A DNA stretch of 32,895 nucleotides from an uncultured Gemmatimonadales bacterium (GTDB lineage Bacteria; Gemmatimonadota; Gemmatimonadetes; Gemmatimonadales; GWC2-71-9): assembly GCA_947259405.1 (NCBI GenBank), contig CAMYLY010000013.1, positions 1 to 32,895 of the forward strand. Reading direction: 5' to 3'. Each line of letters starts with the position of its first letter. Position 1 is the first letter of the stretch. Below the pieces are notes generated by a model that worked only from the letters and a program-made list of their open reading frames with translations, was not told the DNA's origin and made no database searches. Below, piece after piece: positions 1 through 6,943 of this stretch. The translations under genes and the position numbers were made by a program.

Positions 1-99
1 GGGGCCAAAGCGTTTCGCGGGCATGGCGTCGCCCGGGATGAAGAAATCGCGCGGCTCAAGCGGGAATTGACCCGTGTGCGCCGTGAACGCGATTGTTTA
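1..99 (+). pseudogene. IS3-family transposase OrfA, C-terminal remnant
   Basis: Frame 1 from the window edge reads without a stop through a segment typical of the end of IS3-type OrfA: a small AFRGHG turn, then RDEEIARLKRELTRVRRERD followed by CL. This is the leucine-zipper-like coiled coil that precedes the ERDIL-K-K-A ending in this family. The match stops at about position 99, where the expected ending is lost and the DNA switches to an unrelated coding fragment in another frame. No OrfB follows, so the element is dead here. Its upstream part, including the helix-turn-helix, lies outside the window. The family call rests on motif recognition alone. Confidence 0.65.
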
Positions 100-100
100 G

Positions 101-223
101 AGGGCGCGCGAAGAACGAGCACTGCATCTCGTGTTTCTGCCGGTGGACCCGGTGTTTGACGACCTGCGGTCGGATCCGCGGTTTAGCGGACTACTCCGCA
201 CCATCCGAATGGAGAAGAACTAG
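101..223 (+). pseudogene. C-terminal stub of a TPR-type (kinase/cyclase-like) protein
   Basis: After a stop at 98-100, one frame is open to TAG at 221-223. It encodes about 40 residues ending VDPVFDDLRSDPRFSGLLRT plus a short tail. The pattern 'hydrophobic-VDP-x-FD-x-LRSDPRF-x-x-LLR' is the usual extreme C-terminus of large bacterial TPR proteins, often those attached to Ser/Thr kinases or adenylate cyclases. There is no start codon or upstream body, because the sequence runs straight into the IS3 remnant. The last codons carry GGAG (211-214), which can serve as the ribosome-binding site of the alcohol dehydrogenase. The stop codon overlaps that gene's GTG (TAGTG). I read it as the residue of a deletion that placed a transposase fragment next to the tail of a TPR gene. 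Confidence 0.55.
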
Positions 224-1320
224 TGTCTATTCGCGCCGCAGTCATGACGGCACCTCAGACCGATATCGAGGTCTGGGAGCTGGACGACCCTGGACTCGAG
301 GAAGGCGCTATCCTATTGGAGACGGTCGCGAGCGAAGTGTGTGGAACGGATGTCCACCTGTTCCACGGCCGGCTATCCGGCGTGCCATATCCGATCATTC
401 CGGGGCACGTGAGCGTTGGGCGCGTGCTCGAGACCCGAGGAGTGACGACCGATGCCCTCGAAGCGCCGCTGCAGACGGGTGATGAGGTGTCTTTCTACGA
501 CGTGCATGAAGTGTGTAACGCGTGCTACCACTGCACGGTAGCGAGGCAGCCAAATCGATGCCCCAGCCGCCAAGTGTACGGTATCACTTACTCGGCGCAC
601 GACGGGCCACTCGGTGGCTGGGCCGAGCGGATCTATCTCAAACCCGGCGTGCGGGTCGTGAAGCTGCCGGAGAACTTGCGTCCGGCGGATGTCATTGGTG
701 GGGGATGTGGGTTGTTCACCGGGTTCGGCGCCGTCGAACGCAGCACACTCTCGATGGGCGATACGGTGGTCGTCCAAGGATCGGGACCTGTCGGCCTCTG
801 TGCAGCGGCGATGGCGCGGCTCCGTGGCGCTGGGACCATCGTGGTGATCGGGGCACCCGCGTCCCGACTGCAACTTGCGAAGCAATTTGGAGCGGACGTA
901 GTCCTGTCGATCGAGCAGGACCCGATGGAGGCGCGGGCCGCCGCAATTAGCGAGCTGACCAGCGGACGTGGTGCTGACGTGGTGATCGAAGCAAGCGGCA
1001 ATCCCGACGCGATCGTGGAGGGTCTAGATCTCCTCCGTGACGGCGGAACCTACGTGGTCGGCGGTCACTACACCGACACGGGGCCAGCGACGATCAACCC
1101 GCACATTCACGTGAATCGCAAGCACGCTGATGTGCGGGGCCAATGGGGCACGGACTTTCGTCATATGGTGCGCGCGTTACGGATCGTGTCCAAGTACCGC
1201 GAGCAGCTGCCCCTGAGCAAGATCATTGGCGGCGAGTACGAGCTGGATCGGGCCGGCCAAGCGCTTCAGGACGTTGCGGCGCTTCGCGTGACGAAGGCCA
1301 TTATCAAACCAACGACGTAG
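223..1320 (+). CDS. Zinc-type medium-chain alcohol/polyol dehydrogenase
   Basis: This 365-residue protein has the normal length for medium-chain dehydrogenases/reductases that oxidise alcohols or sugar polyols with NAD(P). Visible features are the catalytic-zinc Cys40 in VCGTD and His62 in PGHVSVG. The structural-zinc loop has Cys98, Cys101, Cys104 and Cys113. The Rossmann motif GSGPVG lies near residue 187. The Glu that normally follows the zinc His (GHE) is Val63 here, which is unusual. The GTG start gives the family-typical N-terminus MSIRAAVMTAP and has a GGAG box 8 bases upstream. An ATG at 244 is the only close alternative and would remove the first strand. The substrate cannot be read from the sequence. 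Neighbouring remnants of an aldo/keto reductase and a GH4 glycosidase suggest sugar catabolism. Confidence 0.9.
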   Translation: MSIRAAVMTAPQTDIEVWELDDPGLEEGAILLETVASEVCGTDVHLFHGRLSGVPYPIIPGHVSVGRVLETRGVTTDALEAPLQTGDEVSFYDVHEVCNACYHCTVARQPNRCPSRQVYGITYSAHDGPLGGWAERIYLKPGVRVVKLPENLRPADVIGGGCGLFTGFGAVERSTLSMGDTVVVQGSGPVGLCAAAMARLRGAGTIVVIGAPASRLQLAKQFGADVVLSIEQDPMEARAAAISELTSGRGADVVIEASGNPDAIVEGLDLLRDGGTYVVGGHYTDTGPATINPHIHVNRKHADVRGQWGTDFRHMVRALRIVSKYREQLPLSKIIGGEYELDRAGQALQDVAALRVTKAIIKPTT

Positions 1321-1373
1321 AATCCACCGGGAGGCGTGGAGAGCGCTGGCCGCGCTCTCAGACCTGCTACCCT

Positions 1374-2260
1374 ATGCCCTACTTGCCAGCTGAACGTCGT
1401 TACGACGCGATGTTCATCGCGCATTCGACCTCGGCATCACGCATTTCGACCTGGCCAATAACTACGGTCCACCACCCGGCACAGCGGAGGAGACGTTTGG
1501 CCGAATCCTGCATGAGGACCTCGGACCGTATCGGGACGAGCTGATCATCTCCACGAAGGCGGGATGGGACATGTGGCCGGGTCCTTACGGCAATTTCGGA
1601 TCCCGCAAATACCTCCTTGCCAGTCTCGACCAGAGTCTCGTCCGAATGGGACTCGACTACGTCGACATCTTCTATCACCACCGTCCCGATCCAAGAACGC
1701 CGTTGGAAGAGACGATGGGCGCCCTCGACTCCGCGGTGCATCAGGGCAAGGCACTCTATGCCGGCATCTCGGCGTATTCGCCGGAAGACACCAGCCGCGC
1801 CGCCAGTCTATTGCGGGACATGGGCACGCCATGCCTGATTCACCAACCGCAATACAGCATGTTCGATCGGTCAATCGAGAAAGGACTGCTATCTGTGCTC
1901 GAAGCGGAGGGGATCGGCTGCATCGTGTTCTCGCCGTTGGCGCAGGGACTGCTCACCGACAGGTATCTAGACGGCGTCCCGGACGACTCGCGCGCAGCCA
2001 AGCCGCACGGGTTCCTGCAGCGCGATCGGGTCACCGCTGAAGTCGTAGCCAAGGTTCGCAAACTGAACGCATATGCTGGAGCGCGCGGTCAGTCGCTCGC
2101 TCAGATGGCGCTTGCATGGGTGCTGCGCCATCCGGCGATGACGTCGGTACTGGTCGGTGCGAGTCGCGTAGAGCAGGTCGAGGACTGCGTTGGCGCCCTC
2201 GAGAAGCTGGCATTCACGGAAGGCGAACTTGCGGAAATCGATAGCGTACTGGCAGGATGA
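1374..2260 (+). pseudogene. Aldo/keto reductase (YghZ/Kv-beta type), deleted and frameshifted
   Basis: The ATG at 1374 begins MPYLPAERRYDAM, the characteristic first residues of YghZ-type L-glyceraldehyde-3-phosphate reductases. At about 1410-1415 the sequence jumps, in another frame, to RAFDLGITHFDLANNYG and continues to the normal end at 2260. Compared with the family, about 35 residues are missing (the RRCGRSGL...LGLWHNFG region forming the first barrel strand and part of the cofactor site). The lost length is not a multiple of three. The catalytic Asp and Tyr (FDLANNYG), Lys (STKAG) and His (FYHHRPD) are still encoded, but not in frame with the start. In the downstream frame a stop lies near 1390, and the first ATG (1571) falls after Asp, Tyr and Lys. 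No full enzyme can be made unless the deletion is an assembly error. Confidence 0.8.
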
Positions 2261-2270
2261 CTGCCGGCTC

Positions 2271-2633
2271 CTATCCCCTCTTCCACTCGAGTCGCGGCAA
2301 GGCGTCCGTCTGCTTCTCGCACATGAGATCGATGAGTTCGACCGCCGCGCGATAGGACACGGTGGTCGGGTCGAGCAGCAGCGCCCGCAGCAATATATCG
2401 CGTGACTCCTGTTCGAAGGCGTCAACCAACAGTCGGTGAATGCTGATCTGCGTGTTGAGAAGCGCGGCGGCCAACTCAGGCAACGGTTGCATTTGTCTAG
2501 CATGCACACCGTCCGCGTCGACCGTTGCCGGTACCTCAACCACCGCATCATCTGGCAAGTTGGGAATAGCCCCACCGTTGGGAACGTTGACCGCAGCTAT
2601 CGTGTTGCGCGATCCGCAGACGAGTCCGTCGGC
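2271..2633 (-). pseudogene. GH4 alpha-glucosidase/galactosidase, C-terminal stub
   Basis: On the minus strand the frame directly following the stop codon of the next gene upstream encodes about 120 residues. It includes CGSRNTIAAVNVPNGGAIPN, then LPDDAVVEVPATVDADGV and a helical tail with ALLLDPTT. This is the typical C-terminal part of NAD/Mn-dependent family 4 glycosidases (NVPN-x-GAIPNLPDDAVVEVP). Such enzymes are about 430-480 residues long, so roughly three quarters of the gene is missing, including the Rossmann N-terminus and the catalytic Cys/His metal site. The fragment abuts the TAA at 2634-2636 in the same frame, and its only possible start is a TTG inside the conserved motif. I interpret it as a non-functional remnant left by a deletion. 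Confidence 0.75.
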
Positions 2634-4631
2634 TTACTGCGGCAGTGTGATCTGCGCCCGCAATCGGGCTACCATCGAAGGGTCGAGATAGTACACGCGC
2701 TCGAACGCCTCCTTCGTGGAACTTTCGTCCGCGCCAACCGCGTCGAGGAAGGTCCGGCGATAATGGAGGGCAAGCACCGGCGAGTACTCGTCGAGGATCA
2801 TGGCACCACACCGGACGGCCCCCGTACGCCTCATATCTGTGAGCTCCGCCGTGCCCAACATGCCATACGCCCGGTCGTTGACGATGAGGAAACAAAGTTC
2901 TTTCAAGAAGAAGAAGTTGCTGACCTCGGGCGTATTGGCGGTGAGTGGAAACCACATGGCGATGATCTGGTCGCTGCCGTCATACGGGTCAGCGTTCGTA
3001 ATACGACCCTCGGGGCCGATGGGCATGGATGGCATGACGAGTCCGCCCTCGAGGCGCCGATCCTCGAGGTAGGGTGTGAGCAGGGGTCCGAGCACGCGGT
3101 CCCAGTAATCCTGAACCGCATCATAGCGAGGGCGATTCTCCGCTAGCTGGGCGTCCCAGTAATCCTCATAGAAGACGCCCCACTCGTGAAGCGCCGCCTC
3201 GGCGAGTTCGCTGATCGCACTTTGTGTCCAGCCGTCAACCTGACGCCCATAGGCCCGCACTAGGTCCGTATGGCCGGGGGTGCGCAGCACCGACAGCATC
3301 TCCTCCACGTCGCTGTCTGGGAAATAGACGGGGACGAAGTGGATGATCTCTTTGTCGAGCCCCCCGCCATTGGCAACGTCGTTGAGGTCGGCCGTTAGAG
3401 AATCCAACCGCGTCGGATACACTCCCAGGCCGCGCTTGATTTCGCGGATGTGCGTCGCGTAATCGGCGCTGTACATCCCTAACGGTCCCGGTTGGTCGGC
3501 GGCTATGACGGCGAGCACGTGGTACCAAAGGTCCGTCGTGGCTCTCGGCCGAAACACCCAACCGGTCGACGGTAGGCCACCAGGCTCGTCGGCCGCCCCC
3601 TCAGCACTGATCGCAACGCGAAGCGACGCTTCAAGCCCGTCATCAATGGGGAACACTTCCGTAAAAGAAACGTTGCTCGGCACGTCGGCCGCGGTGACGA
3701 GGGCGGCAGTGTATGCACGCGAAAGGTCTTCGTTTTCACGTGCCAGCAGCATCTCGCCGCAGCGGACAGCGGCGTTCTCCCACAGATCAGCGGAACGCTC
3801 GACGTTCGACGACCGCAACGCCTGGCCAACCGCGACCGAACACAACTCTCGCACAATCGAGAATGTGGTACCGTGGAGGGCGACGGGGTCCTCGGTCAGC
3901 CGTGTGGTGGCAACATTCACCGGCCCGCCACTATAGATGTATAGGCGGCCCCGTTCACTGAGTGCGGGGGAGAGCAGCACGACGCCACGGTCGAGCCCCC
4001 TCGCCTCCAAGAACCCATCTAGCGCCGGCGCGATCTCTATGGTCCACTGCTGCCGTATCGCGCCGACGGCCTCCGCGCTGGACGCCGCACTCTCCTCCCA
4101 ATAGTCGGAGTAGAACGTGTCCCATTCATCACGCACAACTTCGAGCAGCACCTGTAACACACGGCGCTGACGGGGCGCCCGATACGACGCGGATATAATC
4201 TCGAATCCTGATCGCGCGGTCTCGTCCAAGGCGTCAGCACCGTATCCCTCAAGCACCACGGCGTCGAGTGCCTTGAACATCTGCTCGTACGTGCTCGACG
4301 CAAAGTAGAGTGGCACATCGTGCAACAGCTGCGATGCTGGGTCTTGGTCGAGTGCCCGTCGAAGGTCCGGTGCCAATTCGGCAAGCCGGGTGGTTACCCC
4401 GCGCGCGGCTTTCACAGCCGCTATCCGATCGGCGTAATTGGAGTCGTACAGCGCCGCCCCGGTCGGACTCTCGAGACCGATGATCGCGAGCGTATGAAAC
4501 CAGAGGTCGGCTCCGGCGGTGCGCTCGATGGCCCAACCGGCCGCTCCACTTGTTTGGGCTTGGTTCGTTGACGGCCAGGTGAGTGCGAGAACCGCCACGG
4601 CTGTAGTCCATTGGATCCGTCGCGATGTCAT
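2634..4631 (-). CDS. Exported protein of two tandem ~310-residue repeats, function unknown
   Basis: I do not recognise the family. The 665-residue product starts with a probable Sec signal peptide (hydrophobic residues 9-20, cleavage near NQAQ at 23-26). The rest is two diverged copies of one unit, residues about 33-342 and 357-661. Matching blocks are DLWFHTLAII (42-51) with DLWYHVLAVI (367-376), SNYADRI-AAVK with ADYATHI-REIK, YSDYWEE with YEDYWDA, and RELC-SVAV with KELC-FLIV. Also paired are VRCGEMLL and VRCGAMIL. Two cysteines per copy are conserved (264/580 and 291/608), which could form disulfides in the periplasm. It is transcribed away from the PhoX-like gene at 4783. No catalytic motif is evident. 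The GH4 stub follows immediately after its stop. Confidence 0.85.
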   Translation of the reverse strand: MTSRRIQWTTAVAVLALTWPSTNQAQTSGAAGWAIERTAGADLWFHTLAIIGLESPTGAALYDSNYADRIAAVKAARGVTTRLAELAPDLRRALDQDPASQLLHDVPLYFASSTYEQMFKALDAVVLEGYGADALDETARSGFEIISASYRAPRQRRVLQVLLEVVRDEWDTFYSDYWEESAASSAEAVGAIRQQWTIEIAPALDGFLEARGLDRGVVLLSPALSERGRLYIYSGGPVNVATTRLTEDPVALHGTTFSIVRELCSVAVGQALRSSNVERSADLWENAAVRCGEMLLARENEDLSRAYTAALVTAADVPSNVSFTEVFPIDDGLEASLRVAISAEGAADEPGGLPSTGWVFRPRATTDLWYHVLAVIAADQPGPLGMYSADYATHIREIKRGLGVYPTRLDSLTADLNDVANGGGLDKEIIHFVPVYFPDSDVEEMLSVLRTPGHTDLVRAYGRQVDGWTQSAISELAEAALHEWGVFYEDYWDAQLAENRPRYDAVQDYWDRVLGPLLTPYLEDRRLEGGLVMPSMPIGPEGRITNADPYDGSDQIIAMWFPLTANTPEVSNFFFLKELCFLIVNDRAYGMLGTAELTDMRRTGAVRCGAMILDEYSPVLALHYRRTFLDAVGADESSTKEAFERVYYLDPSMVARLRAQITLPQ

Positions 4632-4782
4632 TCGGCCAATACCCCCAATTGTGGAGGACCGTTTGGTGCTACACCGCGTGTGGCAGGTTGAGTTCCGCTG
4701 GAGGCACCGGTCGTGGCGTTGCCGGCTCTGGAGGATTAGGCGCGAATGAGTTCCCTTTATCCTTCAGACGGGGGTGGTCCTC

Positions 4783-6267
4783 ATGCGTATACGGCAGCTG
4801 GCACTTCTCACGGGCGGACTCCTCGTCATTGGTGCGTGTGGCGAGGACCCCTCCCCACTCGCCGGTTTCGAGGAGCCGCATGAGTTGGACCTGTGGGGGC
4901 CCCGGCCCGGACACCGTACTAGTGCCCCTCCGCGGGCCGAGCTTCTTGTCGCCGGGGAGATGATCCCTCTCGCGACCTCTGGCGAAGTCATGCCAGGCTC
5001 CGGCCAGAAGCTCGCTGGTATCCCAGACGGCATTGGCAGCTTCGGCGGTCGGCGTTTCATGCGGTCGTACATGAACCACGAGATTTCGGGTGCTGCCAAG
5101 GTGTCGAGTTTCGTCATCGACACCAAGAAAGGCATGATCGTCAATCACCACTACACCGTCGACGGGAGCGAGGGCTACAGCCGTCTTTGCTCCGGCTCCT
5201 GGCAAGACGCCGATGATGGATTTCCGGGCGGCTATTTCTTCACCGGCGAAGAGACCACCGATGGCATGCAGCTCGCCATCGATCGGCAGGGTCGAATCAC
5301 CGAGATGCCCCACGTCGGATACTACGCGCACGAACAACAGGTGTCGCTCCCCGGTTTCCGTGGCAACGTCGTGGTCGTGAACTTCGACGACGACGGGACC
5401 TCAGGTGACGATCTCACCTCAGAGGACGCCGAGTCGGAGTTGTACATGTATGTGGCCCGCAATACGCAAGGCGTGTTGAGCGGTCGCGGACAACTATACG
5501 TGTTCGCCTCGGGTGAGGCTGACAACGTGGGCGACCTGGCGGTTGGAGAGACGATCAGGGGTCACTGGATACCCGTCCCGGAGGCCGTGGCAATGGATCC
5601 CGGGCCGGACCCGGCCACTGGCAAACCGCCGTTGGACGAGTGGGTGGATGACCCGGCGCACAACGCCTTTGACTTCACGCGGCTCGAAGACGGGTTCTAC
5701 GACAAGGTCTCCGCCCGGCACGGTGCACCGGCCCTCTACTTCTACGACACTGGCGACGCAACGCTCGGCAACCAGACCGACGGGTTCTGGGACAAGTGGG
5801 GCTCGATTTACCGACTCTCGTGGGCTGACCCATCCGATCCCGCGGGAACGGTGTACCTATCTCTCCTGGGACGCTCCGAAGGCCCCGGTCTGGGGTGGGC
5901 ATCGCCCGACAACGGCGACATGAATGAGGACGGCGTCATCATGCTTCAGGAAGATCGTGCGGCCAGCCCATGGACCCAAGACGAGGCTCGGATCTACGCG
6001 TTCCAGCGGGCGAGTGACGGCTCTCTCGTGGACCCGGCCGGCACGGCAGTCGCACAAACGGTTGGCAGCGACTGCCTCGGTGATTCCGGTGGCCGGTGTT
6101 GGGAGACCAGCGGCATTGAGGACGTGTCGAGGTGGTTTGGCGCCAACAGCTGGATCTTCGACGTCCAGAGTAAAGAGGCTGTACCGGATTGCCCCGAATG
6201 CGCGAGCGGCGGGCAGCTCCTCATCATGAAGATTGGAGTCTCCTTCGTCTTCGGTCGAGGCCAATAG
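4783..6267 (+). CDS. PhoX/DUF839-like secreted lipoprotein
   Basis: About 494 residues. The N-terminus MRIRQLALLTGGLLVIGACG is a lipoprotein signal with lipobox IGAC. The mature part resembles PhoX/DUF839 proteins, which are calcium-dependent phosphatase-like beta propellers. It has an MNHE block near residue 89, a GYSRLCSGSW block, a FFTGEET block in place of the usual acidic cofactor loop, and a C-terminal GQLLI strand. Classical PhoX residues cannot all be verified by eye, so enzymatic phosphatase activity is uncertain. The ATG at 4783 is preferred over a GTG at 4774 because the GGGGGTGG stretch sits at proper distance before it and the signal peptide then starts normally. It is divergent from the gene at 2634-4631, with about 150 bases for two promoters. 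Confidence 0.7.
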   Translation: MRIRQLALLTGGLLVIGACGEDPSPLAGFEEPHELDLWGPRPGHRTSAPPRAELLVAGEMIPLATSGEVMPGSGQKLAGIPDGIGSFGGRRFMRSYMNHEISGAAKVSSFVIDTKKGMIVNHHYTVDGSEGYSRLCSGSWQDADDGFPGGYFFTGEETTDGMQLAIDRQGRITEMPHVGYYAHEQQVSLPGFRGNVVVVNFDDDGTSGDDLTSEDAESELYMYVARNTQGVLSGRGQLYVFASGEADNVGDLAVGETIRGHWIPVPEAVAMDPGPDPATGKPPLDEWVDDPAHNAFDFTRLEDGFYDKVSARHGAPALYFYDTGDATLGNQTDGFWDKWGSIYRLSWADPSDPAGTVYLSLLGRSEGPGLGWASPDNGDMNEDGVIMLQEDRAASPWTQDEARIYAFQRASDGSLVDPAGTAVAQTVGSDCLGDSGGRCWETSGIEDVSRWFGANSWIFDVQSKEAVPDCPECASGGQLLIMKIGVSFVFGRGQ

Positions 6268-6457
6268 CAGGGCCACTCAGGGGCCGGCCCCACGATACAC
6301 GAACGATTGCTTCGCTTTCGCCGCCAGATTCATGAGTGCTTCATTTCGGCTTCACACATCCCGGTGCCTATTCCGTAACGGACAAACCTACTCGTCTTTC
6401 CCCACCCTCCCTCGGTGACGGGTTCTGTACTACAAACACATCCGGAGGAGGTTCGCG

Positions 6458-6874
6458 ATGAAGGCGCTCCGTTTGAACCACTATCTCATCTACGTCACAA
6501 TCGCAGCCTTGAGCCCCGTGGTCATTGGGTGCGGGGATTCGTTCGAGCCCCCGCCGGACCTCGTCGGCACGTGGAACGCGACGTCGCTCGTGGTTGACGG
6601 CTTTGACGTAATGACCGAAGGTATGACCCTGAGCTTCACCTTCTCTGCAGACGGCGCGTATTCCTATACGGCGACCAATGATCAGCTCGGCTTCTGCGAT
6701 CCTGGCCCCAACTGTACGGACGGCGGTGACTTCACGGCCGAGTCGAATCAACTCACGATCGATCCCGATACCGTCGACGAGGAAACGTACAGCTACTCGA
6801 TTTCCGGCAGTACGCTGATCTTCACAGCGAATTTCGGGGGAGCCTCGTACACGCTCACGTTCGTAAAGCAGTAA
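6458..6874 (+). CDS. Small lipocalin-like lipoprotein
   Basis: A 138-residue protein with a signal peptide ending in lipobox VIGC (Cys24), so it is probably anchored in a membrane facing the periplasm. The mature part begins DLVGTWNATSLVVDG and continues as alternating beta strands (LSFTFSADGAYSYT, LTIDPD, LIFTANF, YTLTFVKQ). This is the pattern of small lipocalin-like 'GTW' proteins that are common as uncharacterised lipoproteins. A mature Cys pair (in FCDPGPNC) may form a disulfide. A strong GGAGGAGG lies just ahead of the ATG. The gene stands alone and ends in a strong hairpin shared with the convergent kinase gene. The ligand and role are unknown. Confidence 0.8.
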   Translation: MKALRLNHYLIYVTIAALSPVVIGCGDSFEPPPDLVGTWNATSLVVDGFDVMTEGMTLSFTFSADGAYSYTATNDQLGFCDPGPNCTDGGDFTAESNQLTIDPDTVDEETYSYSISGSTLIFTANFGGASYTLTFVKQ

Positions 6875-6900
6875 CGGCCCCCGTCTCTCGCACTCTCCAA

Positions 6901-6941
6901 CACCGAACCCCGCCCGGCTGAGAGCCGGGTGGGGTTCGGTG
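6901..6941. terminator. Bidirectional hairpin terminator between convergent genes
   Basis: Arms 6901-6919 and 6923-6941 pair over 19 base pairs with a single G-T wobble and a three-base GAG loop. The hairpin lies 26 bases after the lipocalin-like gene and just beyond the stop of the convergent kinase gene, so it can serve both strands. There is no clear U-tract on either side, so termination may rely on stem strength. Confidence 0.75.
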
Positions 6942-6943
6942 GC

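Noticed and set aside
93..482. 129-codon open frame overlapping the start of the alcohol dehydrogenase
   Set aside because: It is Arg/Trp-rich with no motif, and the dehydrogenase frame is unambiguous.
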